Source: an uncultured Aurantimonas sp.
GTDB lineage: Bacteria; Pseudomonadota; Alphaproteobacteria; Rhizobiales; Rhizobiaceae
Reading direction: 5' to 3'
DNA: 64,000 bases
Assembly: GCA_947488615.1 (NCBI GenBank)
Contig: CANKZU010000009.1
Span: 1 to 64,000, forward strand
Both the position numbers and the translations under genes were made by a program. Under the pieces are notes generated by a model. The model ran no database searches. It worked only from the letters and a program-made list of their open reading frames with translations, and had not been told where the DNA came from. Shown piece after piece: positions 29,849-40,193 of this stretch. Every line of letters starts with the position of its first letter. The stretch's first letter is position 1.

Positions 29849-30985
29849 TCAGGTCTCGCTGAGATGCTCGAAAAATTCCTTCATCCGCGCGAAAAACCCG
29901 GTCGATTGGGGCGAATTCTCGGATGAGGAGATTTCCTCGAACTCCTCCAAAAGCTCCCGCTGGCGACGCGAGAGTTTCTGCGGCGTCTCGATCGTCACCT
30001 GAATGAAGAGATCGCCGATCTGGGGCGAACGCAGCACCGGCATGCCCTTGCCCCGCACCCGGAACTGCTTGCCGGTCTGGGTGCCGTCCGGCACCTTCAC
30101 GCGGGTGGTGTTGCCGTCCAGTGTGGACACATCGAAATGCCCGCCAAGCGCAGCAGTGGTCATCGACACGGGCACCTGGCAGAACAGATCGGCGCCGTCG
30201 CGCTGGAAGAATTCGTGCGGTTTCACCGACAGGAAGATGTAGAGATCGCCAGCGGGGCCGCCACGAAGGCCGGCTTCACCCTCGCCCGCGAGACGGATGC
30301 GCGTTCCGTCCTCGATACCGGCCGGAATGTTGACCGACAGCTTGCGTTCCTCCGGCAGGCGGCCGTCCCCGCCGCATTGGCCGCAGGGGTCGGCGATCAC
30401 CTGGCCGCGGCCTTGGCAGGACGGGCAGCTTCGCTCGATCGAGAAGAAGCCCTGCGCGGCCCGCACGCGGCCGACGCCGCCGCAGGTCGAACAGGTTTTC
30501 GGGCTGGAGCCGGGACGGGCGCCGGTGCCGGTGCATTCGTCGCACTGGATCGTCGTCGGCACACCGATCTCGGCGGTCTTGCCGGCGAACGCCTCCTCCA
30601 GGCTGATGTCCATGTTGTAGCGGAGATCCGAGCCGCGCTCGCGGCCACCGCTGGACTGGCGTCCGCGCGAGCGGCCACCCATCATCTCGCCAAAGATGTC
30701 GTCGAAGATGTCGGCCATGGACGAGGAGAAATCGCCGCGGAAGCCGGCGGCGCCGTTGCCGTTCTGGAACGCCGCATGACCAAAGCGGTCGTAGGCCGAG
30801 CGCTTCTGCTGGTCTTTCAGCACCTCGTAGGCTTCGCCGAGTTCCTTGAACTTTCCCTCCGCCTCGGCGTCGCCGGGATTGCGGTCGGGGTGATATTGCA
30901 TCGCGAGCTTGCGAAATGCGGCCTTCAGTCCCTTCTCATCGACATCACGGGAGACGCCGAGCATTTCGTAGTAATCGACCTTCAT
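29849..30985 (-). CDS. dnaJ: DnaJ (Hsp40) co-chaperone
   Basis: Stimulates the DnaK ATPase and delivers unfolded clients. The 378 residues contain the J domain with the HPD motif ([12 protein letters not shown]), a glycine-rich linker, and four zinc-binding repeats [24 protein letters not shown] and CGQCGGDG, followed by the substrate-binding C-terminal domains. It lies downstream of dnaK on the same strand, but a lone acyltransferase gene of about 1.1 kb separates the two, so it likely has its own promoter. Confidence 0.97.
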   Translation of the reverse strand: MKVDYYEMLGVSRDVDEKGLKAAFRKLAMQYHPDRNPGDAEAEGKFKELGEAYEVLKDQQKRSAYDRFGHAAFQNGNGAAGFRGDFSSSMADIFDDIFGEMMGGRSRGRQSSGGRERGSDLRYNMDISLEEAFAGKTAEIGVPTTIQCDECTGTGARPGSSPKTCSTCGGVGRVRAAQGFFSIERSCPSCQGRGQVIADPCGQCGGDGRLPEERKLSVNIPAGIEDGTRIRLAGEGEAGLRGGPAGDLYIFLSVKPHEFFQRDGADLFCQVPVSMTTAALGGHFDVSTLDGNTTRVKVPDGTQTGKQFRVRGKGMPVLRSPQIGDLFIQVTIETPQKLSRRQRELLEEFEEISSSENSPQSTGFFARMKEFFEHLSET

Positions 30986-31198
30986 TCACGCTTCCATCGG
31001 TTCTTCGGCAGGCGGATCGGGGCAAACGCCTCCGGCGTCCGGCATCGGGGGGCGCCGCGATCCTTCGATGTAGGAACGGATGGCTTGCGATACCATAGCG
31101 GCAGGTCGGATGAAAAGCGCCGCCGTCGCCGCGTCAGCAGTGGAGCGAAATCGACTCGGGGCGATCCAATCAAGGGCACGGCGCGTTCACGCCGCCGC

Positions 31199-32284
31199 TC
31201 AGGCCGAGGCGATGCCCGCCGGCTTGGGTGGGGATGCGCGCCGCGGTCCAGCGATCAGATTGCCGAAGCGGCGCTCCAGATAGCGATCGGACAGCATGGC
31301 GATCGCCACAGTGGCGGCCATCGGCACCGTCCAATAAACATAGAAATCCACGATATCGAGCCGCTCCAGCCAGCGATCCCACACAATTGTCAGGAACAGG
31401 AACTCCATGACGGGATGCCAGAGATAGATGCCGAAGGCGACGCGGGTGAACGGCATGAGCCGGGCGAGCGCGCCGGTCGAATGAGGCCGGGCAGTCTCGG
31501 CAAGCGCCGTCGCCGTCAGTGAGGCGGCGAGAAGTGCGAGCGTCAGATAGGGTGAGGTCTGAGCGATCATCGTCGCGACAGCGGCGGCGAAGAACATCAG
31601 CCCGGCCCAATGCGATCGGATATCGACCGCGCGGCGGCCGACCAGGACGGCGATGATGGCCCCGGCGACGAAATCGGCGAAAGCGCGATAGGCTCCGAGC
31701 GTGTCGGCGCTCGTCCAGTGCCCCGACGGAAAAACACCGCGCCAGGAGGCATATTCCAGCGCCGCCACCCAAACCGCCAGCATCAGGACGAGGCCACGCA
31801 GCCCCTTCCAGCGGAACGTCACCAGGATCAGCGGAAACAAGGCGTAGGAAAAAAACTCGGCACTGACCGACCAGGAGACGTAGTTGAGCGCGAGACCGCT
31901 TGTCGTGCCGAGCGCGTGCAGGGCGAGAAGGTGTTCGGGCAGCGCGGCGAGTTCGCGCGCGAACGGGTAGTGGTCGGCCCCCGCGAGAAGCGCCGCCAGC
32001 GCAACGGCGGCGAAGAACATCGTAACGATGAAATGCAGCGGGTAGAGGCGGGCGACGCGTCGGCGCATGAAGTCGCGATAGTCGGCGGCCGAGCGAATCT
32101 GATCGGCGTAACGCGTCGCGATGAAGAACCCCGAGATCATGAAGAACATGTCGAGGAGCGGTAGAAGCCGGCGCAGGAACTCGGTGCCCGTCTCGGCGCC
32201 ATAGGGCGCGGAATACAGGAAATGATAGGCCATCACCAGCATCGCGGCGATAAACCGCCAGCAGTCGAACACGCGGTAGTACAA
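31199..32284 (-). CDS. Acyltransferase 3-family membrane protein
   Basis: About 361 residues with some ten hydrophobic segments. The acyltransferase-3 (OafA/NodX-like) hallmarks are the N-terminal RFIAAMLVMAYHF with the catalytic His and the later MFFMISGFFIATRY and RRVARLYPLH. Such enzymes O-acetylate or O-succinylate cell-surface glycans. The frame begins with TTG codons at 32290 and 32284; the second sits 7 bp from a GGGAG site and is preferred. It separates dnaK from dnaJ, which in many Rhizobiales are adjacent, so it may be an insertion. Confidence 0.85.
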   Translation of the reverse strand: MYYRVFDCWRFIAAMLVMAYHFLYSAPYGAETGTEFLRRLLPLLDMFFMISGFFIATRYADQIRSAADYRDFMRRRVARLYPLHFIVTMFFAAVALAALLAGADHYPFARELAALPEHLLALHALGTTSGLALNYVSWSVSAEFFSYALFPLILVTFRWKGLRGLVLMLAVWVAALEYASWRGVFPSGHWTSADTLGAYRAFADFVAGAIIAVLVGRRAVDIRSHWAGLMFFAAAVATMIAQTSPYLTLALLAASLTATALAETARPHSTGALARLMPFTRVAFGIYLWHPVMEFLFLTIVWDRWLERLDIVDFYVYWTVPMAATVAIAMLSDRYLERRFGNLIAGPRRASPPKPAGIASA

Positions 32285-32440
32285 GGCCAAGCTCCCGCCC
32301 GGATCGTCGGCTTACCGACAGGCACCATGGCGACGGCACCTGCATTCAACTTTGGATAGGCACGCAGATGGCCGACACTGCAAGCCAAGCCTTGAGAACT
32401 GGTTAACCCTCAGCCGGGGCATGTGCCCTTCAAACGCAAG

Positions 32441-32466
32441 GAGCCCCGGCGCTGACGCCGGGGCTC
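32441..32466 (-). terminator. Strong hairpin after dnaK
   Basis: A perfect 11-bp stem GAGCCCCGGCG (32441-32451) / CGCCGGGGCTC (32456-32466) with a 4-base loop lies 64 bp past the dnaK stop. The tail is only weakly T-rich on either strand. It probably ends the dnaK transcript or stabilises its 3' end. Confidence 0.6.
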
Positions 32467-32530
32467 TTGACTGTTCAAAACCGGCCCCGGACCCGTCCGG
32501 TCCAGGCGGCGTGCGCCGACCCGCGAAAGG

Positions 32531-34462
<1,932 letters not shown>

Positions 34463-34790
34463 GAATATTCTCCTTATGAAGCGAGCCGCCCGGGACCCTC
34501 GAAGAGGCGTTCCGGCAAGGGCAGCCCCCGAAATTCTTGGAATTACCGCGGAGCCGGAACATCGAGACGGACCGGCTTTGCGGGGCTGGCGGCTATATAT
34601 GAAGTGCGATTTGGGGCTGCAAGTCGACCGGTGGCGGTTTCCTCGACGGCGACCGGCCTCGCCCGGTCCGATTTGCCGCCTTGGCGCGGCCAAGCAAGAA
34701 CGCGCTGGCCCGGCGGCCACGCCACCCTATTTGGTTTCGGAGACTCGAAACACGGCCTTTATTCCAGGCCTGGCCGAAGGAGCATCAGCC
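34463..34790. other. dnaK leader and divergent spacer
   Basis: A 328-bp stretch between dnaK (minus) and the 24-residue peptide gene (plus). It holds the AAGGAG site of dnaK, the heat-shock-type promoter at 34594-34623, and no recognisable gene. I saw no CIRCE inverted repeat. Confidence 0.6.
34594..34623 (-). promoter_or_regulatory. Sigma-32 (RpoH)-like promoter of dnaK
   Basis: On the minus strand CTTGCA (34623-34618) is followed, 18 bp after the CTTG, by CATATAT (34601-34595). This approximates the alphaproteobacterial RpoH pattern CTTG-N17/18-CATATAT-like. It lies about 130 bp upstream of the dnaK ATG. The match was found by eye. Confidence 0.5.
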
Positions 34791-34865
34791 ATGAACGGTA
34801 TCATCTATCTCGTCGGACTCGTGGTCGTCGTCGCCGTGATCCTGTCCTTCCTCGGTGTGTTCTAG
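34791..34865 (+). CDS. 24-residue single-helix membrane peptide
   Basis: A very short gene: MNGIIYLVGLVVVVAVILSF followed by LGVF, one transmembrane helix and nothing else. A good ribosome-binding site (GAAGGAG) lies 9 bp before the ATG. I recall near-identical 24-residue peptides as hypothetical proteins in many Rhizobiales genomes, which supports it being real. The function is unknown; small membrane peptides of this size often tune a larger membrane complex or stress response. Confidence 0.6.
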   Translation: MNGIIYLVGLVVVVAVILSFLGVF

Positions 34866-35086
34866 ACGTAGGCAAGGCGACGGATCACCCGGTAACGTCG
34901 CTTGCCTGCGGCGTCCTTGCGTCTGTCTGGCGATGGTGATCCGGCCCGCCGGCTGACTGATTCCGGCATGCTGAAAACATGACGCCAGGTCCCGTTAAAT
35001 ATTTGGAACCTGTCGGTGGTCGTCCGCTTGCGGGAGGTTGCGAACAGGCGCACACTCACGCGATAGAATTTCCTTCGGAGACGACG

Positions 35087-35350
35087 ATGCGGACAGTTAT
35101 TGCAATGGCAATCCTGGGTATGATGGCCGCCAGTCCGGCATTGGCGGACTCGACCACAGGCACCGTGGCCGCGTTCGACCGCGTCGACCATATCCTGGTG
35201 CTCAACGACAAGACCATCTGGGATCTTTCGCCGGTCGTCGACCTCGTGCCGGAAAATCTGAGATCCGGCGACAAGATCAAGATCACCTATACTTCCGCTG
35301 GCGACAACGGCTGGGGCAAGGTCGACGCGATTTCCGCAGTCGAAAAATAG
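35087..35350 (+). CDS. DUF1344 secreted protein
   Basis: 87-residue protein with a signal peptide (MRTVIAMAILGMMAASPALA) and a small beta-rich domain of the DUF1344 family (STTGTVAAFDRVDHILVLND, then SGDKIKITYTSAGDNGWGKV). The family is common in Rhizobiales and of unknown function, probably periplasmic. The frame opens at 34979, but the signal peptide fixes the start at 35087, with GGAGACGACG before it. Confidence 0.85.
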   Translation: MRTVIAMAILGMMAASPALADSTTGTVAAFDRVDHILVLNDKTIWDLSPVVDLVPENLRSGDKIKITYTSAGDNGWGKVDAISAVEK

Positions 35351-35538
35351 GGCGCACGGACGCTCGTCTGCCTGGCATTCGATTTCCGGGCGGCGCCGAT
35401 CTGGATACGGTCCTGGGACCGGCCGCGACGGAATGGTCGGCGGCGCGTGGTTCGCCAGCCGTGCCCTGATGGTCCGCATCGCGGGGCAGGCGCCGTTTCG
35501 TTGTTAAGAAGATCGTGTCTGCTGTGGGCGCATGGACT

Positions 35539-36306
35539 TCAGACCAGCAGCCGCGCGATCTGATAGATCGCCAATCCGCAGATCAGCGCGCCGACGAGGC
35601 GAAGCAGCGGTTTTTCCGGGACGATCCTGACCGCGTAGGCCGCCAGCGGCGCCGCCACGACACCACCCAGAATGAGCCCGCCGACCGCCACCGCGTTGCC
35701 GGTCATGTCGGCTTCCTCCCAGCGGCCGGTCAGGAGCGCGACGAGGAACGTCAGCGAGACCGCGAGCGTCACCAGGAATTCGGCCGCGTTGACGGAGCCG
35801 ATCACATAGCGCGGCTGGCCGCCGGCCCCCAGCAGACCCGAGGTCACGACCGGTCCCCATCCGCCGCCGCCGATCGCATCGAGGAAGCCGCCGGAGGCGG
35901 CGAGCGGCGGCACGACGAGGCCGCGCACCGGCCGCTGCGGTATCTTCTTGAACGAGCGCACCACCAGATAGACGCCGACAATGCCGAGATAGCCTGCGAC
36001 ATAGGGTTTGAGAACTGCACCGTCGATCCCGGTGAGCACGTGGGTTCCCAGGATGCCACCGGCGACACCGAAGGGAACCAGACGCCAGAACAAAGGCCAG
36101 TCGATATTGCGGTTGGCCCAATGCGCGCTGCCCGAGGCGGCGGTGGTGAACAGCTCGGCCGCGTGGATCGAAGCGGAAGCCTGCGCGGGAGTCACGCCGC
36201 TGGCGAGCAGCACCGACGACGAAATCACGCCATATGCCATGCCGAGCGCGCCATCGACGAGCTGCGCCACGGCGCCGACGAGAACGAAAAGCAGAAAATC
36301 TTGCAT
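35539..36306 (-). CDS. TauE/SafE (TSUP) family membrane transporter
   Basis: 255-residue inner-membrane protein of the sulfite exporter TauE/SafE family, with repeated hydrophobic segments and family motifs AQLVDGALGMAYGVISS, GGVVAAPLAAYAVRIVP and SGGFLDAIGGGGWGP. Members move sulfite, sulfonates or related organic anions; the substrate here is not known. The start MQDFLLFVLVG (36306) was chosen because 69 further upstream codons are not family-like. It is the last clear chromosomal gene before the tRNA-Arg/integration region. Confidence 0.9.
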   Translation of the reverse strand: MQDFLLFVLVGAVAQLVDGALGMAYGVISSSVLLASGVTPAQASASIHAAELFTTAASGSAHWANRNIDWPLFWRLVPFGVAGGILGTHVLTGIDGAVLKPYVAGYLGIVGVYLVVRSFKKIPQRPVRGLVVPPLAASGGFLDAIGGGGWGPVVTSGLLGAGGQPRYVIGSVNAAEFLVTLAVSLTFLVALLTGRWEEADMTGNAVAVGGLILGGVVAAPLAAYAVRIVPEKPLLRLVGALICGLAIYQIARLLV

Positions 36307-36664
36307 GATGAATCCCGAACCGCGAGGCGTGGCGAGCATAGCCTTCGGGTATCGGGCCGATAGAAAAAGAAAACCCGGCCGGCGCCGTGACGCCAGCGGC
36401 ATTTTGCCTTTTTCGGTGAAAGCTTGGCATCCGCCTCCATCAGCCAGTCCGCCGACGTCGGCGCCACCAGGCGTGACCACCGTGCGATCCGCTCTCCAAG
36501 GGTCGCGCGCCACACCACCGCGTCGGTTCGCGAGAGAAGATTGGGCCGCTTGCCCGCGGCTGAAAAAGCGCGCGCGCGGACTTCCTTGCGAGAGCGGGCG
36601 GGATCGGCTAGGGAGAAAGCGTCCGCACCACGAGGTCCCTTGCGGGACGTCGCCCGCGATCCGG
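36307..36664. other. Spacer between TSUP gene and tRNA-Arg region
   Basis: About 358 bp of high-GC sequence with several overlapping short frames on both strands but no recognisable protein. I see nothing that I can support as a gene. It is the last chromosome-like sequence before the composition falls. Confidence 0.5.
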
Positions 36665-36708
<44 letters not shown>

Positions 36709-36810
36709 ATGTCAAGTCTGGCGATTGCAAAAGGTGTAGGAAGAAATGGTAGACGAAACAATGGTTTGTGCGGATGTCGGAACTGCTCTTCAAACGTGCC
36801 AGTGTTTCGA

Positions 36811-36998
36811 GTAAGCACTGCGTAAGCAGTAGGAATAAATAGAGCACCCGTAGCTCAGCTGGATAGAGTGTCGGCCTCCGAAGCCGAAGGTCACAGGTTC
36901 GAATCCTGTCGGGTGCGCCATTTATCATTAAAAATCAAAACGTTAGATCGGCCCACCTTGTAGGGCTTGGCGCTTACGTGGGAATCTCGCGTAAGCAG
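36811..36998. repeat. GTAAGCA-type repeats flanking tRNA-Arg
   Basis: The 10-mer GCGTAAGCAG occurs at 36820-36829, just before the intact tRNA-Arg, and again at 36989-36998, just after it. A related GTAAGCAC lies at 36811. The right copy also forms an inverted repeat, GCTTACG (36972-36978) with CGTAAGC (36990-36996). Short repeats on both sides of an attachment tRNA are the kind of sites bound by tyrosine integrases or excisionases. The sequence shows only the repeats; the function is inference. Confidence 0.5.
36844..36920 (+). tRNA. tRNA-Arg (anticodon CCG)
   Basis: A complete 77-nt tRNA including encoded CCA. The acceptor stem is GCACCCG/CGGGTGC (36844-36850 with 36910-36916); the D-arm is GCTC...GAGT; the anticodon stem TCGGC/GCCGA holds CT-CCG-AA with anticodon 36878-36880; the T-arm is ACAGG-TTCGAAT-CCTGT. 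It sits at the junction between the chromosome and the conjugative element and is the likely attachment site or an element-borne replacement. Confidence 0.95.
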
Positions 36999-37528
36999 AT
37001 GGGTTGCTGTGGCGTTCGGAAACAGCTCCGTCAACCAACTGGGTCGTGTCGTGCTCGTAGGTTCAAATCTCGAGGACGCACCCATCATTACTTGCCGCCG
37101 GACAGCCGCCCCATGAGCCCAACCGACGTGATCGAGGTTGCCAAGCTAATAGGAGCGGTCGCAGCGACAAGTACAGAACTTTGTTCGCTGTTTCGGTCAG
37201 CAGCCTGAGCACGGATGCTAAATAAACTGAACGAGGGATGGCTCTGTCTCCAATCGTGACGTTGTCCGATCCTCCATATAAAAACGCTCTGACCTTTTTC
37301 GACCGCGACTTGACCGCCAAGCTATAGGGCGGCGCCCATTCTCGGCGGTCAAGTCGGTTTGCCTAGCGCAGACCTCTCCGCGGGGCCGGACCTTAGTATG
37401 CCAACTCAACTAGACAACCGGTTTGTTTGCACCCTTTCAATCTTCTCGTGGCCATAAATATATAGTTGCCCAAAACAAAAGGATATTTGACTATAGCAAC
37501 CAATCGTGTTTGCTGATATACGTTCCGA
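36921..37528. other. Element left-end spacer with possible tRNA 3' remnant
   Basis: About 600 bp without a supportable gene. The right-hand part (37400-37528) is AT-rich and should contain the promoter of the MarR-GNAT operon. Near 37041-37090 there is a T-arm-like stretch (GTAGGTTCAAATCTCG) followed by GACGCACCCATCATT. It resembles the end of the intact tRNA-Arg (GGTGCGCCATTTATCATT) in a degraded form, possibly a scar of an older integration. Confidence 0.4.
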
Positions 37529-38521
37529 ATGACCGATCCCGATTTCGCTCAGTTGGTGTCCGAGGTGCGTCGATTCAGCCGCTTTTACACGCGTCAGATT
37601 GGTGCACTCCGCGAAGGCTTGCTCGATAGCGACCTTTCGTTGGCGGAAGCTCGTATCGTTTACGAAGTGGCGCAACAGGAAGGCATGACCGCGACAGTCT
37701 TGGGCGACGAGCTCTCGCTCGACGCAGGGTATCTCAGCCGCGTCTTGAGAAGGCTTGAGCAGCGTGGCTTGATCGAACGGCACCGCTCGCAAAGCGATGG
37801 ACGAAAGAGCCTGATCTCTCTCACGGGGCAAGGCCGCGACGCGTTTGAAACGATTGATGCGCGCTCCTACAACGAAGTTGCCGCGATGCTGAAAACGCTC
37901 AAGCCTGCCGACCAGCACCGGCTGGTGAAGGCGATGGGAACCGTTGAACAGCTGCTCGGGCCTCGTACCGAACCTCGTGTTCCCTACATTCTGCGCACGC
38001 ACCAGCCCGGTGATATGGGTTGGATCGTGCACCGCCACGGCGTGCTTTACTCCCAGGAGTTTGGATGGGACGAGACGTTCGAAGCTCTCGTCGCCGCGAT
38101 AACAGCCGAGTTCATTCGAAATTATAAGCCCAGACGCGAACGTTGCTGGATCGCCGAGCGCGAAGCCGAGGTCGTCGGATCCGCCTTCCTCGCCGAGGAG
38201 TCGGATGCTGTCGGCAAGCTTCGGCTTCTTTACGTCGAGCCAAGTGCCAGAGGGCTCGGCATCGGTCGACGACTCGTTGACGAATGCATTCGTTTCGCGC
38301 GGCAGATAGGCTATTCGAAGGTCACTCTATGGACCAACGATGTGCTCGCTGCAGCCCGGCACATTTACGAGTCTGCGGGTTTTCGGCTCGTACAGGAAGA
38401 GCCGCATCACAGCTTCGGTCATGATCTCGTCGGTCAGAGTTGGGAGCTGGATCTGACGGCGGTTTCGCCTGCAGCGTACACCTCAGCGAACCAGCGCTCG
38501 GTAGCCGGGGAACGGAGGTGA
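37529..38521 (+). CDS. MarR regulator fused to GNAT acetyltransferase
   Basis: 330-residue two-domain protein. Residues of about 1-145 are a MarR winged helix (LSLAEARIVYEVAQQEG, then LDAGYLSRVLRRLEQRGLIE with the wing SQSDGRKSLISLT). Residues of about 150-310 are a GNAT N-acetyltransferase with the acetyl-CoA loop EPSARGLGIGRRLVDECI and a late YESAGFRLVQEE. Such fusions are thought to sense a small molecule and acetylate it or a related amine. It opens a plus-strand run with AraC 10 bp downstream. Codon use is less GC-rich than the chromosome. Confidence 0.9.
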   Translation: MTDPDFAQLVSEVRRFSRFYTRQIGALREGLLDSDLSLAEARIVYEVAQQEGMTATVLGDELSLDAGYLSRVLRRLEQRGLIERHRSQSDGRKSLISLTGQGRDAFETIDARSYNEVAAMLKTLKPADQHRLVKAMGTVEQLLGPRTEPRVPYILRTHQPGDMGWIVHRHGVLYSQEFGWDETFEALVAAITAEFIRNYKPRRERCWIAEREAEVVGSAFLAEESDAVGKLRLLYVEPSARGLGIGRRLVDECIRFARQIGYSKVTLWTNDVLAAARHIYESAGFRLVQEEPHHSFGHDLVGQSWELDLTAVSPAAYTSANQRSVAGERR

Positions 38522-38531
38522 GAGAAAGGAC

Positions 38532-39374
38532 GTGCCCCGCACTGATCCGAACAACATTACGCGTTACTGGTGGGATCGACACACCTCTGGCCTGAGCCTG
38601 ATGTGTGCGGATTTCACCACGCAGGAGTATCCACCCCATACGCATGAAGCTTTCGTCATCGCCATCACCGAAACGGGCGGTTCTGTAATCAAAAGCCGCG
38701 GAGCCGTCGAGCAAGCGCATTCGAAAGCGCTCTTCGTGTTCAATCCTGTCGAGCCTCATGCCGGATGGATGGGAAGAAGCGAGCATTGGCGCTACCGCTC
38801 GCTATACCTCACACAGTCAGCAATCGATGCGGTCGCAGAAGGGCTGGGCGTAGAGGACGTGCCCTATTTCACACGCAATATGTTCAGCGATCGCGATCTC
38901 ATCACCGGTTTCCTATCACTTCATCAAGCGCTCGAAGAGGGACGCGACATTTTTCGGGAGCGCGAATTGCTGTTCGCGACTTTCGGCAAACTTTTCGATC
39001 GTCACGGCAGCGGTGGAAGCCGCATCGAGCCAGCTCCGAGGGATCGCGACCTGTTCGATTCGGTCACAGCGCTGATGAATGATCGGTACGCGGATGATCT
39101 ACGCCTTGAAGAACTGAGTTCGGCAGTCGGTCTCACCCAGTTTCAACTTATCGGCCTCTTCAAGCGCAGCGTGGGATTGACACCACACGCCTACCTCACT
39201 CAGGTTCGTCTGAACCGGGCGTGTCACTTCCTGCGACGCGGGCTTCCCATTGCCCATGCGGCGGCAGCCTGCGGCTTCTACGACCAGAGCGCATTGAATA
39301 AGCACTTCAAGCGCTGCTACGGGATGACGCCGCTGCAGTTCGCGAAGGCGGCCGCTGGAGCAACGGTGCACTAG
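38532..39374 (+). CDS. AraC-family transcriptional regulator
   Basis: 280 residues: an N-terminal cupin-like sensor (TTQEYPPHTHEAFVIAITE, with His residues) and a C-terminal double helix-turn-helix of AraC type (LRLEELSSAVGLTQFQLIGL and IAHAAAACGFYDQSALNKHF). AraC proteins with an AraC_binding cupin often control amino-acid or export genes. The start is a GTG at 38532 whose AAAGGA site is very close. Its gene lies between the MarR-GNAT and AlaX genes on the same strand, so it probably controls this cluster. Confidence 0.9.
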   Translation: MPRTDPNNITRYWWDRHTSGLSLMCADFTTQEYPPHTHEAFVIAITETGGSVIKSRGAVEQAHSKALFVFNPVEPHAGWMGRSEHWRYRSLYLTQSAIDAVAEGLGVEDVPYFTRNMFSDRDLITGFLSLHQALEEGRDIFRERELLFATFGKLFDRHGSGGSRIEPAPRDRDLFDSVTALMNDRYADDLRLEELSSAVGLTQFQLIGLFKRSVGLTPHAYLTQVRLNRACHFLRRGLPIAHAAAACGFYDQSALNKHFKRCYGMTPLQFAKAAAGATVH

Positions 39375-39459
39375 CTACCTAACCGGCCGCAATTTTCGCC
39401 AATACCGTAGCCCTGCTTTGAGCGAGGCTTTCCCATGCGTTCAGTTGGGAAGCACATCA

Positions 39460-40185
39460 ATGGCAGCACGTTCGTTCTATCACGAAAACCCGAAGACTCT
39501 GGTTCACGAGACCGAGGCGGTCGAAACCCGACCGGGTAGAGTTCTTCTTGCCGAGTCGCCGTTCTACCCCGGGGGCGGCGGTCAGTTAGCCGATCGCGGG
39601 TTTCTGCGGTGGAACGATGGAGAAGTCACCGTTTCCGGCTTCGAGACTGTGGGACGGAAGACTTGGCTGCTTCTTTCCGATCCGGACGCCGAAATCAGTG
39701 GGACGGTCGAGGCGGTCGTGGACCCTGACTTCCGCCAGATGATGACGGAGCTCCACACCGACACACACATCCTCAATGCTTTCGTGTTTCAGAACTTCAG
39801 CGGTGCCCTCGTTACCGGTGTACAGATGAATGCGGACGGCATTGCACGCATGGATTTCGATCTGCCGGAAGTCGACAATGATCGACTACGTGCGCTGGAA
39901 GGGCCGATCAACGATGCGATCAAAAGGAACATACCGGTCAGGGACGACTACGTCCCTCTTGACGATGCTTATGAAGAGCATGGACTGATCCGCTCCAAAT
40001 CGGTCGCACCTCCGCCTACGCCCGATGGCAAAATCCGCATCGTCGAGATTGTAGGCCTGGATCGCCAGGCATGCGGGGGCACGCATCTTACAGAGACAGG
40101 CGCTTCACGGCCCATTCGGATCCTGAAGATCGACAACAAAGGCCGCCACAACCGTCGTGTCCGTATTGGCCTCGTGAACGAGTGA
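39460..40185 (+). CDS. AlaX-type alanyl-tRNA editing protein
   Basis: 241-residue stand-alone homologue of the AlaRS editing domain, which hydrolyses mischarged aminoacyl-tRNA in trans. The zinc ligands are visible: HTDTHIL (His-x3-His) and CGGTHLTETG (Cys...His). The N-terminal FYPGGGGQLADRG segment is the AlaX/ThrRS-SAD glycine motif. AlaX proteins normally clear Ser- or Gly-tRNA(Ala); relatives protect against non-protein amino acids. ATG 39460 was chosen over the frame start at 39418. It lies 8 bp before the amino-acid permease, which makes joint function likely. Confidence 0.92.
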   Translation: MAARSFYHENPKTLVHETEAVETRPGRVLLAESPFYPGGGGQLADRGFLRWNDGEVTVSGFETVGRKTWLLLSDPDAEISGTVEAVVDPDFRQMMTELHTDTHILNAFVFQNFSGALVTGVQMNADGIARMDFDLPEVDNDRLRALEGPINDAIKRNIPVRDDYVPLDDAYEEHGLIRSKSVAPPPTPDGKIRIVEIVGLDRQACGGTHLTETGASRPIRILKIDNKGRHNRRVRIGLVNE

Positions 40186-40193
40186 GGCCGAAC

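Noticed and set aside
36978..37208. Short plus-strand frame in the element left end
   Set aside because: No ribosome-binding site or similarity, and it crosses the possible tRNA remnant.
37400..37528. AACCGGTT and GTTGC...GCAAC inverted repeats before the MarR-GNAT gene
   Set aside because: Only 8-bp perfect or widely spaced 5-bp arms; too weak to call an operator without more data.
36921..37528. Integrase gene at the left end of the element
   Set aside because: No tyrosine or serine recombinase motif appears in any frame; the integrase must be outside the window.
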